Shown here in pieces: positions 46,337 through 58,105 of a stretch of 64,000 nt of DNA (the stretch's first letter is position 1; each line of letters opens with the position of its first letter). The stretch is taken from assembly GCF_009905375.1 (NCBI RefSeq), contig NC_133647.1, positions 77,676,231 through 77,740,230 on the forward strand. Reading direction: 5' to 3'. Under the pieces are notes generated by a model that was not told where the DNA came from, ran no database searches, and worked only from the letters and a program-made list of their open reading frames with translations. A program made the position numbers and the translations under genes. The stretch comes from Apium graveolens (Eukaryota > Streptophyta > Magnoliopsida > Apiales > Apiaceae).

Positions 46337-48567
46337 CAGTAAAACCTCTGTAAATTAATACTCGATTAATTAATAATCTCTCTAAATTAATAATTTTGTC
46401 CGGTCCCGACTTGGGCCAGTTCAAAAAATGATCAATTTCGATAAGATAATAAGATAATAATTTTTTTGAAAACCCTGTATAAAAATATGGTCCCAATAAA
46501 ACTATAAATTAATAATTCCCTTATATTCATAAAAATATAGCTATTACATCTTTGTAAAATATGATTCAATTGTAGTTTGCTTTTTCATATAATTTAAATC
46601 CACATGAAGCTCATCCCTAATCTTCCTTATTGCATCCAAAAGCTCGGGTGTGGTGCTTTCATGTTGCATCAAAAAGTTATTAAGCATTTTTGATGCCTTA
46701 AGTGCTTCTTTACGTGTAACCGGCTCCAACGGTGTTGTATCGTCTTCAAGATCATCTTCAACACTATTTTCAAGGATGATGTTTGCAATCTCTTCTATAC
46801 TCTGGACCTCGGAACATGATTCATTTTCACCCGGATAATCTAAGAAGTTATTAACATCCATTTTATTACGATAACCTAGATCCTTAATCATCACCTCAAG
46901 TTCATGAATGTATTCTTCCGGAGTTGTATGTTCATTTAAATTGCTCGAAACTTCATCTATGGAACGAATTTTGCAATGTTGAAAGCACCTTGCTATTGAC
47001 TCTTGTTTTACATTTGTCGTCCACGTCGCGACTGCATAATTGATAGCATCCAAAACATTAATCTTTCCTGGATCAGATTGTCCCAACTCATAACCTTCTA
47101 ATAACCCACGATAAAATCTCCTGCGATAGTGCATCTTGAAAGCTCTTATAATTCCTGCATCACAAGGTTGGATTTTTGATGTCATGTTAGGTGGCAAGAA
47201 GTACAACTCAACATTTTGTAGTCCTTCAATATTTTTTGGATGTGCTGGACAGTTATCTACCACAAACAAAATTCTTCTGCCTTGCATTTGGCTATCAAAC
47301 CAACGAATGTATTCATCAAAAAGTACACTAGTCATCCAAGCTCTTTTGTTTGCACGATAATGACAATTCAAGCTGCCCATGTTAACATTCTTGAAGCACC
47401 GTGACTTTGCATACTTTCCAATAATCCATAAAGGAATTTTTTCAGAGCCATCTTCATTGCAACATATAACAACCGTGAGCCTTTCTTTGTCTTGTTTTCT
47501 TCCTTCAAGTTGTTTCGTAGCAAGAGAGTGATCAGCTTGTAACCTGTAAAACAAACCAGTTTCGTCCATGTTAAAAACATCTTTCATAGGGAACTGATTT
47601 ATTTTTTCCCTTATGGACTCCAGTTTCTTCTCCATGTCCTGTACATCAACAGAACCACTTTCTCCAAAGCGACGAAATGACTTAATACCATGTCTTAACT
47701 TGAATTTCTCAAGCCAACCTTGAGAAAAAGTGTGCTCCTGATCTTGTTGAGGGTATAAAATTTTCATGGTCTCTTTTGCCTTCTCTAAAATTAGCTCTCC
47801 TGTCATATTAACACGATCTTGGTACTGGAGAAACCATTCATAGAGAACCTTCTCCATATCTGGATATTTTGCTGGTTTATGTCGCTTAATATCTTTTCTT
47901 TTCTCCAAGTAATTAGCTGCAAGATAGTCTGCTGACCTTTTCATTGTATTTAATATTGTACCTTGACTAACTTTTAGATGAAACTTATTCTCGAGCCACA
48001 ACTGGAGATCTTTTTGAGTGCATGATGAATTTTCTCTTTTATATTCACATAATGCTTTTCTTGCTTCATCCGTCATTGTTGATTTTGTGACACCTTTTAG
48101 ATGAGAAGCCATTGTTTTGTTTGTATAATTTTTCCCCCAATCTAGTATATACAGTATATATAATATATTTTATGACTACACATACATTGAATACTTTCTA
48201 TGTAAAATACAATGAATTAAATTAATTCATGTACTTTGAATTTTCCTAATATACATTGAATATTTTCTATCTAAAATACAATGAATTTAACTTATACACT
48301 ACATGGACTTTGAATCTAATATATTGTACATTACATTGACTTTCTAAATTCATATACATTGAATTAATTGAATTAAGTATAAAATATAAATTGTACAATT
48401 CATTTTATTTAAATTTATGTGAATAAAAATTTAATCAAAAGTTAATTTTGTTTGCTACCGAAAATTCTCTATAAATTAATAATTATTAATTTATCGATTA
48501 ATTAATACCTCTCTAAATTAATAGAATTCTCCGGTCCCAACTATATTAATTTATAGAGGTTTTAGTG
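46337..48567 (-). mobile_element. Complete pogo/Tigger-type DNA transposon (Lemi1/Emigrant-like)
   Basis: 2,231 bp flanked by TA on both sides (46335-46336 and 48568-48569), the Tc1/mariner-superfamily target duplication. The left end reads CAGTAAAACCTCTGTAAATT. The right end, inverted, reads CACTAAAACCTCTATAAATT. From memory these match the terminal repeats of plant Emigrant MITEs and their pogo-like relative Lemi1. It holds one intact transposase gene on the minus strand. The right end is unusual: 48463-48540 repeats the left terminal sequence in direct orientation just inside the terminal inverted repeat. Confidence 0.92.
46544..48112 (-). CDS. pogo/Tigger-type transposase (522 residues)
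   Basis: Cuts and pastes the element at TA sites in the nucleus. Uninterrupted frame from ATG at 48112. Residues about 12-60 are a Psq-like helix-turn-helix (SCTQKDLQLWLENKF, then QGTILNTMKRS). Residues about 80-150 are a CENP-B-type DNA-binding domain (KVLYEWFLQYQDR, then FSQGWLEKFKLRHGI). The DDE_1 catalytic domain follows, with Asp183 (FNMDETGLFY), Asp286 (FVVDNCPAHP) and Asp318 (IQPCDAGIIRAF), the DDD triad with about 31 residues between the last two, as in pogo. The C-terminus is acidic. The length is normal for the family. The ORF, both ends and the TA sites are intact, so the element may be autonomous; host-domesticated CENP-B-like genes are a less likely alternative given the terminal repeats. 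Confidence 0.93.
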   Translation of the reverse strand: MASHLKGVTKSTMTDEARKALCEYKRENSSCTQKDLQLWLENKFHLKVSQGTILNTMKRSADYLAANYLEKRKDIKRHKPAKYPDMEKVLYEWFLQYQDRVNMTGELILEKAKETMKILYPQQDQEHTFSQGWLEKFKLRHGIKSFRRFGESGSVDVQDMEKKLESIREKINQFPMKDVFNMDETGLFYRLQADHSLATKQLEGRKQDKERLTVVICCNEDGSEKIPLWIIGKYAKSRCFKNVNMGSLNCHYRANKRAWMTSVLFDEYIRWFDSQMQGRRILFVVDNCPAHPKNIEGLQNVELYFLPPNMTSKIQPCDAGIIRAFKMHYRRRFYRGLLEGYELGQSDPGKINVLDAINYAVATWTTNVKQESIARCFQHCKIRSIDEVSSNLNEHTTPEEYIHELEVMIKDLGYRNKMDVNNFLDYPGENESCSEVQSIEEIANIILENSVEDDLEDDTTPLEPVTRKEALKASKMLNNFLMQHESTTPELLDAIRKIRDELHVDLNYMKKQTTIESYFTKM

Positions 48568-48569
48568 TA

Positions 48570-48821
48570 GTAGTTGGCCAGTTCATCAACCTCATAAACC
48601 CCACAACATAAAAAGGAAAAAACACAAACATCAAACTAAAAAACATAAATCAAGCTGTAAAAACTGTGTTTCCTAACATTGTTATCTCCGCCCATTTCAT
48701 TCACTCCGGCGGACTTCTCAAAGCCCCCCCATTACCACCACTCCCTCTCTCTCTTCTATATACTCCTATCCCTCTCTCTCTCTACACAAACCCTAACTCT
48801 CTCTCCATCTCTCTCGACAAA
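48570..48821 (+). promoter_or_regulatory. Core promoter and 5' UTR of the LPD gene
   Basis: A TATA-like TCTATATAC lies at 48755-48763 in a long CT-rich tract (about 48735-48865), the pyrimidine patch common in plant core promoters. A start near 48785 would give a short leader of about 40 bases. Only about 190 bp separate the TATA box from the pogo transposon, so distal elements must lie in or beyond transposon sequence. Confidence 0.5.
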
Positions 48822-51800
48822 ATGTCATCTCTCTCCATCTCTCTCTCCTCCAATCTCTCCACAACCAAATCCTCCAACTCAATCTCTGATCTCTTTCTCT
48901 CTCCCTCCATTTCTCCCCAATCTCTCCGCTTTTGCGGGCTGCGGAGAGAGGCGTTTACGCCTCTCAGGTGTTCCAGTTCCAGAGGCTTGGTTTCGAGGCA
49001 ATGTAGGGGGAAGTTTAGTGTTTGTGCGTCTGCCAATGGGACGGTTTCGGGTGAATTTGATTATGATTTGGTTATTATTGGTGCTGGTGTTGGCGGTCAC
49101 GGTGCTGCTCTTCACGCTGTCGAGAAGGTACAATTGTGTAATTGTGTGGTTTGCAATTTTTGTGGTGTAGTGTTGGTTGGTTTTATGATCTGCATTGGTT
49201 GTTACTGGTTAAAGTTGTTTTTCGGTCTAGACGTTTTTAAGTTATAACCTGTGATTGTTACATGTACGTGTTGTGAGATCAGGAGCTGAGATCAAGTAAT
49301 TGGACTTAATTGAATGGTGTATGTTTATATTTTTACAGCTTATTTTGTGAATGCTGATTGTGTTATTTATATGTTAGTGTTGAAGGTGATTGGTGGTTGT
49401 TATATATGTAGTTTTGTGAGGTGATCACGAGCTGAGATGAAGAATTGTACTTAGCTGAATGGTGTATAGACAAATCAATTATTTATTCCTATCAGTTCAG
49501 TAGTAAGAGGTTATTTTGGTTGTGTTTTTTTAATACGAAACTAAGTGAAACATACATTATATTTTTATTGTTAATTTTAGCTGTTTTACTCACAAGTATT
49601 AGTGCTTTAGTACATATGTGGTTTAGATATCGATGGTTAGGTTTTTACATAATTTATTTTGTGTTTTCAAATATATACATTAAAGATTTATTAAATTTTA
49701 TTTTAATAATTGTTTTTTTTATGATTCTAATTTGTGTTTAATTTATGATATTGGGTCATGCTATAATTATATTATATTAAGGGATTGTTTTTAGATATAA
49801 AGCAATTATCTTTTTGGAGCAGAGTCATACATATATTTTATAGAAGTTCAGTTTATTGTTTGATGAAAGGTGCTTCAGTGTTTGATTTAGATATTTATTA
49901 TGGATTAGATTTCTTAAAAAGACTAAAGCGTTCTTTGCGGATAATGCAATTTGTGCAATATTATTCGTTCAGAATTTATTTTTATATATTTTATTTCATC
50001 CATGTACTCTGTAAGTATTTGTCACAATTTTGGATAATTATACTGTAGTGTGGTGGCACTCACGATTTAGCAAAGAATTGAGAAAATTGCAGTAGAGTCC
50101 TAGTTAGTGACAAGTGGAAGACATCTCGATGTACTGTGCCTGATCAATCAGATATCGATGATGACATTTTGTACTGTAATATTTGCATGGACAGTAATCA
50201 GCACCTGATCAATCTTTTCAGGGTTTGAAAACTGCCATTATCGAGGGTGATGTGGTGGGAGGAACATGTGTAAATCGGGGTTGTGTCCCCTCCAAAGCAC
50301 TTCTTGCTGTCAGTGGTAGAATGCGAGAGCTTCAGAATGAACACCACATGAAAGCTTTTGGTTTACAGGTATGTCTTGCAGTCATGATGCAATGCAGCCT
50401 TAGATATCTAGTTTCTAATGCATCCTTTAATATTTAGTTGCGGTTGGCTGATCGATATACATTATTGAGCTTCAAAATGGGGTTGGTCAAGTGGTAAATA
50501 CAAAACATTAATAGTTGCTAACAATTGAGTTTAACTACTGCATGGTTTACATACTTATAAACAAGCAATTGAAAAAGAAAGAACCATCACCTATGATCTA
50601 ATTACATGACAGTCAGTTGACTGCACGTTTTGGACTTAACAAAATACACTGCAAAAATCAACTTGAAGATATTGTTAAGATATTATTTTTCCTTGCATCA
50701 ATTAAACTGAATACCTGCAGGAAATAATTTTAATTTTCTATTACCAATTTTAAAAGGCTGTTATTATTTCAAAACATTGTATCAGTGACGATGCTCTTCA
50801 CTACTGGTTGTACATCAGTATATACTTTCTCCCCTATCTTTTTATTATAGATTTTGTCCTTCATATGCATTTCTACTAGTTACTCTGGGAGGAATTTCTT
50901 ACTATGTTTTAGGAAATACCATGGTATGGCAATGTATCCTGATCTTGTCTTTTTAACCAGAAGCTCATGGCTGTCTGAATTCTATTATTCTTATCAAATG
51001 ATATAAGCATACAAGTTCAGATCATATTTACTTGCTAGAGGTGGAGAAGTTAATACTTACAGCGTGTTCTGGTGGAAATGTAGAAGATTCGAAGTACATA
51101 AGTTTTTGCCTCCTGTAGTGCATTATACAAAATATATTCTCCTTTTATATGTATCTAAACTTGTTGATTATTTATCTTATACATGGGAAGTGTTCAAAAG
51201 ATATGCAACAATTGTTGGTTTAAGTTACATGCTTTATTGCAGGTTGCAGCTGCTGGATATGACAGACAGGCAGTAGCTGATCATGCCAATAATCTTGCTT
51301 CCAAAATTCGAAATAACTTGACCAATTCCATGAAAAATCTTGGCGTGGATATATTGACTGGTGTCGGTTCAGTTGTGGTAAGTTGTACATTCTGACAAGT
51401 TGGTTAGGTTAATTTAGAATGGAAATCTATAATACTGATTGATTCACTTTTGAGTATTTTGAACTGATTATAAATTACTGGATGTAAATTGTGAGGCCAT
51501 TCCTTTTATCCATCTTCTCATTACTATTCAGGGTCCGCAAAAGGTAAAATATGGAAAAGCTGGACACCCCGACTCTACAATTACTGCAAAAAACATAATT
51601 ATAGCGACAGGATCTGTACCTTTTGTTCCGAAAGGAGTTGAAGTTGATGGTAAGTGCCATTAATTTTGTCAAGTTATAATCATGCCATTACAGTGTTGTT
51701 TCCTAAGTCATTGTCCTTATAACTAGGAGCCATGCATTATACTTTCTGGTTTGAATAACCTTCGAATGAAAATTATTCTGATTATTTAGCTATTTGTCTC

Positions 51801-54800
51801 AATTTTTATCAGTATATCTGCCAAATTATCTAAATCCTCTGTAATGAGTGTCATTAGTGCTAAAGTACAATTGATTTATGATATATAAGTAGTAACTATA
51901 TAGAAAAATAGATTATTAAAATGATGTTACGGGCTTATTTAGGACTTGCTAATGATAAGATCCAAAATTTGCTCAGCGAATTTTGCTTAGGAGTGATTAA
52001 AATTTACCAATGTTTCATTCAAAGTAACCGTCGAGATTGAAAGTACTAGACTACTTCAATTGTATTCAACTATTATGTGGATAGGAAAACTGAAAAAGAA
52101 AATGTAGGATTACAATGGAGGCACTTTACCTTCTTCAGTGGTGGCTTTGTAATCTATTAATTATATACATGACATTTCTACATTAATCATTAGTAATAAA
52201 TCTAATACTCTGATTATTTAAAAGTGTGAACCTAAAAACATAAAGAAAAGGAAGTTTATCTGTTTAGACAAGAACGTGGGATCCCTATGATATTTATTAA
52301 TTTATTAAAACTGATATTTATTGTTTTCACTTATGTAACTGAATACTGCAGGCAAGACTGTCATAACCAGTGATCATGCACTCAAACTGGAAACAGTCCC
52401 GGAATGGATAGTTATTGTAGGAAGTGGTTATATTGGTCTTGAATTTAGCGATGTGTATACAGCACTTGGCAGCGAGGTAGGTTACAAATGTCCTTTATAC
52501 TGTGTAAAGTTATTTTTGTTGCTGCTGGTGCTGGTAGTAGTATGTGGGGGCTTTTAACATATTATGGTGGAGAAATATATGCATAACATATAATTAAGAG
52601 AAAAAATACGGTAATATATGCTTTATCTTTCACTGTCTAACACATCCCCGCACAACAGGCACCTTTTCTCATGACCATAATGCCCCCTTTGTTATATTTC
52701 CATTGCAACTTAGTTGAGAAAAAATGAAAGCCAATTGGGCTCGATGTCTAGACTATAATATATGTACATGTTACCAAGCTCACCAGAGGACAATTTTTAC
52801 AGGTTACTTTCGTTGAAGCTCTTGACCAACTAATGCCCGGTTTTGATCCTGAGATTGGGAAATTGGCTCAGAGGGTTCTCATAAATCCTCGAAAAATTGA
52901 TTACCACACAGGTGTATTTGCAAGCAAGGTAATTTGTTACTCATTTGTACGACTTTTAGATTGTATTTAACAAATTCATTCTCTTGATTGCTATCTACTT
53001 GTGTCAACAGATTACTCCAGCAAAGGATGGCAAACCTGTATTGATTGAGCTTATTGATGCAAAGACAAAGGAGCCAAAGGATACTTTGGAGGTAAGCTTG
53101 TGATGCTAATGTTGAAGGAAAATATTGTTGACCATGTGAATGCATGACTATTTCAATTTTTTGTCAATAAATATCTCCAGGCTACAAGAATGTGACTTCG
53201 GTTCTTACCGCACTTTTTCTTTCTATAATTTAATGTTTAATTACACAAAAGCTTGCACTTAAACACATACATGGGGAACACTCTCCACATTTTCTGTTTG
53301 AGTATTACCTTTGATGCTTCTGCCAAAAGCAGGTTGTTTAGTAATGTACCTGGACGGTAGACATTAGGCACATGCACTTATTCAATTAGTTGAATTTGTA
53401 TGATGTGTGCTCAGTTCTTTTTATTCTATTGGAAATTTTCATAAACATTTAAATCAGTATTTTGGTTTTTAATTTGTCCATATCGGTCAACTATAGCCAT
53501 GTTGCCAAGAGGTCTTTCTAGGTGCATCTCTTTTTACAAATTTGTTTGGTTTTATCAAATAATCGACTGCAAACTAAATGACTGGTTTACTGATATAGTT
53601 TTTCCCAACATGGCTTCCGTGGAGACTTTGGGATGTAGCGACATAGTGAACTGATGGGTAATTTTGGGGGTTGTTAGTTTACCATTTTTGAGGAAATTGA
53701 TCACTAACCTATAATGGTACCTTTTTTCTGAAATGAGTACCTAATTTTCCAAAACACCAAACCGAAAACTCTCAGTTGTGTTGTATATGTGTTTGTGTGT
53801 TATGTCTGTGTGTATATATACAAATAGTGCTTTATGTTCATGAGATATTACAAGAATTTTGATCTTTAGGTAGTCAGGGGAATGCACAAGTATTCTTTCA
53901 ATAACACAAGAAAGATTTTACCCTTTGTCTGCTATTGATCTATAGCGGAATCATCCTCTTTTTAAGATTCTTGACTTCTTCTATGAGCGTTTTGGAGGCA
54001 TGCGCGCTAGTGTGCGTTGATGTCATTTAATTCCTGTGTATCCAACTGAATGTAGGTTGATGCTGCCCTCATTGCAACTGGAAGGGCTCCATTCACCAAG
54101 GGGCTTGGCTTGGAAAATGTAAGCTAACATCGACAGAGGTCTCCTATTTAAGATTTAGATTGGCTAATTCTAACCTGCACTTCTACTTTGCTTGGTCAAC
54201 TTTCAGATTAATGTAGAGACTCAACGTGGATTCATTCCTGTTGATGAACGTATGCAAGTGATTGATGCAAATGGGACACTGGTAATATATAACTCTTACA
54301 TCTTCTACTTACTCACTTTCACTTGCATATCTAGTAAATGTTTTTTGTTGCATTGTTCTCTAACAGAGATCTCAATTTTGTAGGTCCCTCATTTGTATTG
54401 CATTGGTGATGCAAATGGGAAGTTAATGCTTGCGCATGCAGCAAGTGCTCAAGGGATCTCTGGTAGGCTCATTACCCATTAAGCATACTGTTACTGCTTA
54501 TTCACCCTTATTTTGTGCTAGTCTATGACACCTGCAGTCGTCTTTTTGATATAGTTGTTGAGCAAGTTACTGGAAATGACCATGTGCTGAATCATCTGAG
54601 CATCCCAGCAGCGTGTTTCACTCATCCTGAAATCAGCATGGTTGGATTAACAGAAGTATGTACTTTTTTTATATCTTTTTATTGTTTCATCCTTCTACTT
54701 AATTCATTGGATGCTCCTCATAATCATGTTGCTTCCATTTATTGGTTCGGAATTCTTTTAAAAAAAAAGGATTTTTGACCATACCCATATGTAATATATA

Positions 54801-56467
54801 AAATTGTCCATACCCCTGTGTAATATATAAATATATAGAGATTGTAAACAATTATTTACTCTGTAAATATTCTAATAATTCAGTGGAGATGATGTTTATT
54901 TTAAAACACTGATTAGATGAACTTTGAATCTCTCTTAGCAAATGGGTGAGACTAGGTTTTAAACTTCATCTCTGTGCCTAAAACCAACAACATTAAACAA
55001 TCTATAACTTTTGGAAATTAAAGAAAAAAAAATCCCTCACATCCATGAACATGCCTGTTATTGAGTACAGTTTCTTTTTGGTGGAAGAAAGACGCTAAAT
55101 CAGTTTTTAAAAAATTTTACTGTATTTTTTGGCCAACAAATAACTTAGTTCCTAATTTATACTGAAACAGTTTCTGAACATGAGCCTTTTTCTTATATAT
55201 TTAGTGTATTACTCATTATCGTCTTTTTCAGCCTCAAGCAAGAGAAAAAGCTGAAAAGGAGGGATTTGAAGTTAGTATTGCAAAGACTAGCTTCAAGGCT
55301 AACACTAAAGCTCTTGCTGAAAATGAAGGGGAAGGAATTGCTAAGGTTTGCTATACTTTGACTGGTGAAGTTTGGCTTAAATACAATTAGCATTCTTAAG
55401 CATGTCTTTCTTGCAGTTAATATACAGACCAGATAATGGTGAGATCCTTGGTGTCCATATATTTGGTTTACATGCTGCTGACCTCATACATGAAGCATCT
55501 AATGCAATGGCTTTGGGAACACGCATACAGGTAAAGTTCCATCTTTACAAGTTACAACAGCAAAATTTGTACTTCAGTTTGTATCACTTGTAATTAGCAT
55601 CCACAAGACCAAAAACAGAAATTGCCAGTAAAGAAAAGAATTTTTATTTATACAAGAAGGTATAGCAAAAAAAATTTTTGTCTTACATGTTCATTAATAA
55701 ATTAATTTAAATACTATGCTATACGTATACAGCATATCTCATGAAGGGGTAGAAGTTCGACATATCATTAGTTGTTACTTCATCGTGTTCTCTTCAGTCT
55801 GCAGTTAGAGATTCATGTCTGGTCTGATAATTGTTTCTAATTACCAGTATAAACTTTCCTTCTGCAGGACATTAAATTTGCTGTCCATGCACATCCTACC
55901 TTATCTGAAGTGCTTGACGAACTTTTTAAATCCGCAAAGGTAATTGCTCCTATCCTGCCATGAGCACTTAGTTTAGCGGAAATTGTGCAAATGATAGCAT
56001 GAATCTAGTTCCTTAATTATCCCAACGGTGTCCGTTTAGGGTTTCTAGTTGAACCTATCAAGACTATTTAATCATGGGGTATTCTATTACTGAACTTTCT
56101 AGTAAAGCAAAACATCAGAGGTTATAGTTAGCATATTATCATATTTGGACACTTGGACCATGTGAAACCACCAATGTATAAAAGAACCCCTCATATGTTT
56201 TGTGCCTGTACGAATTGCAGGTAAGGGGGACAGCCTCCTTAGCTACTGAACTGAAATTCTCTCACATTTTGAACTGGTACAATAGATCACCTATTTAAAC
56301 ACATTAGTATTTCCCAGATAGTATCACATCGCCTCATTGTTTGCGTCTGAAATAGTGAATAACATCATCAAGTGTGTATGTGACTTTACTTTATCGTGGG
56401 GGCTTCTTCGATTGTGCAGGTTAAAACTGGAGTTGCTAGTCCAGTTGGTGAGCCGGTGGCTGTGTAA
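48822..56467 (+). CDS. LPD1: Plastid dihydrolipoyl dehydrogenase (E3), 15 exons
   Basis: E3 of the plastid pyruvate dehydrogenase complex: it reoxidises dihydrolipoyl groups with FAD and NAD+ in the stroma, supporting acetyl-CoA supply for fatty acid synthesis. Exons: 48822-49127, 50222-50368, 51243-51377, 51532-51649, 52352-52476, 52803-52928, 53011-53091, 54056-54118, 54207-54281, 54384-54462, 54555-54655, 55232-55345, 55417-55530, 55868-55939, 56420-56467. All introns are GT-AG and the frame is open: 567 residues, close to Arabidopsis LPD1/LPD2. Residues 1 to about 68 are a Ser-rich transit peptide. The FAD site is GAGVGGHG (87-94), the redox disulphide Cys118/Cys123 (GGTCVNRGC), the NAD site GSGYIG (259-264) and the second FAD motif CIGDANGK. 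The dimer interface starts at [13 protein letters not shown], with the catalytic HPTLSE (His537, Glu542). I chose ATG 48822 because it begins the transit peptide; the open frame upstream lies in the promoter. Paralogue identity (LPD1 or LPD2) is not resolved. Confidence 0.95.
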
Positions 56468-57181
56468 GGTTCCCAGATTAGTACAGAAAAATACATGAAC
56501 GGGACGTAAAGATTCTCAAGAGCTACCCATATTCGTAGAGAACCAAAGCAGCACCGAGTACATTAGGAGCAGCACCTGCAATTCTTAGTTGTGTGTTGGT
56601 AGTTGTGTTGTACACCTAAAAGAGGATTTGAGTAGGTCTGGCGTATTGAGTATTTGGCCTTTAAAGGATGATATGTAAAAGCGTCTATTTGGAAATTTTA
56701 TTACTTTTGATAAAGATATAGAAATGAGGGTAGAATTGTGCTACTTGATAAATATTTAAGCTTCTAAGCAGATAAGGTTCATCATTATTGACAACAGGTT
56801 AAGCTCGAAATCCCAACTGAGAAACTACTAAACTATTAAAGGTTTATACTAAATTTGCTTATAGGGTTAGCAAAAATGGAAGATTCCCGGAGTTGAACTT
56901 GAATCAGACCATTGAATTCTCGAATTATAAAATCAAAATATGATTCTGTAATGAAAATTTGAATATTGAAAATCATAATAAAATGAATTCATCAAGTAAA
57001 TTCAGATATGGTTCATTCTGATCAAAACTTCGAAAGTGCAAAATTTCAGATATCATGGGTTGTCGGTATTGTATAAGCTCTTATACGTCCAGAGTTGGCA
57101 CACGAGAAAAATGAACATTCGACAAAAACAAAGCTAACAATACTCCTGTACAGTATTATGATTTTTGCCCGTTTCGATGAT
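56468..57181 (+). other. LPD 3' UTR and intergenic sequence
   Basis: No further gene is seen. The 3' UTR probably ends within about 250-300 bp. There is no perfect AATAAA there; GATAAA-type words occur near 56708 and 56749. The rest is AT-rich intergenic DNA up to the Copia-C LTR. Confidence 0.4.
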
Positions 57182-57631
57182 TGTTGCCTAGTAAAGATAA
57201 AATTGTTTAAGAGGGGTTGAATACAATTATATAAATGTTTTGAACAAATATAAAAATATAACTGTTCTTTATATTTCTGATAAAAACTGTTACAAACTAT
57301 ATCAAGAAATATTGATGTTCTTGAGAGCTGCTAAGTCGTACAATACTCGAGATACATCATATGTGATGACCTAAACTGTGTTTATATAATACTAATAGAA
57401 AATGATACATATCTCTAACTGAATATACAAAATCCTATCACTCAGAACGAACATATATCCATCCCTCAAAATAAGGAACATACTCAATCTTCACAACATA
57501 CTACTCTTCAAATACTGATGCTTCTACAGATACTGATGGACATCAAATCCTGATGGCATATCAAATCCTGATGACATCCAGAACAGTCAGATCCTAAGCT
57601 TCTCTAGATTATTGAGAATCAGCACGTAACA
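57182..57631 (-). repeat. Copia-C 3' LTR (450 bp)
   Basis: Plus-strand start TGTTGCCTAGTAAAG, end AGCACGTAACA, followed by ATCTCCCCAATTTATAC (polypurine tract on the minus strand, about 57632-57648). Near its start it has AAGAGGGGTTGAATAC, shared with the other copia LTRs here. Confidence 0.75.
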
Positions 57632-57648
57632 ATCTCCCCAATTTATAC

Positions 57649-58105
57649 TTAATGTAATGAAGCATAAATTCCATTCTCAATGATGCCAAAACCAAGTACA
57701 AAATGTAGAAGGAATAAGGTTTACTTCAGTATCCTAAGATAACTGACAATTATTTCCAGAAATTTGTTTAACCTTTCTTCCACCTTGTCTTGAAGGACTT
57801 TGACAAGTTTTTTCTTCAACTATTTCTTCTCTTTCTGCCATAGCTCTCTCTTTGAGTTTAGAATTCTTTGCACATAGTCATTACAAGCTTGATCAGCTTT
57901 CCTTCTGTCAATTCTTTCCTGTGCATCAAGAATTGATTCATCCAATACTTTGATCACCTTTTCATCAGTATCAAAGTCAGTTTTCAGATTCACAACATCA
58001 GGATTTGCCTTTTCCTCAGATTTATATCTGCTTCAAAAGACACATTTGCATTAGTTACATCAACTTGAGCAAAGTCAGCGTTGACTTCTTTTTTCCGGGG
58101 ACAAT
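57649..58105 (-). other. Copia-C tail between polypurine tract and extra ORF
   Basis: Corresponds by position to the end of the extra-ORF region in Copia-A. Only short broken frames with Lys/Glu-rich translations are seen. Confidence 0.4.

Noticed and set aside
48666..48821. Upstream in-frame ATG extending the LPD protein by 52 residues
   Set aside because: It lies in the promoter, upstream of the TATA-like box, and the extension does not look like a transit peptide; ATG 48822 starts a typical Ser-rich one.
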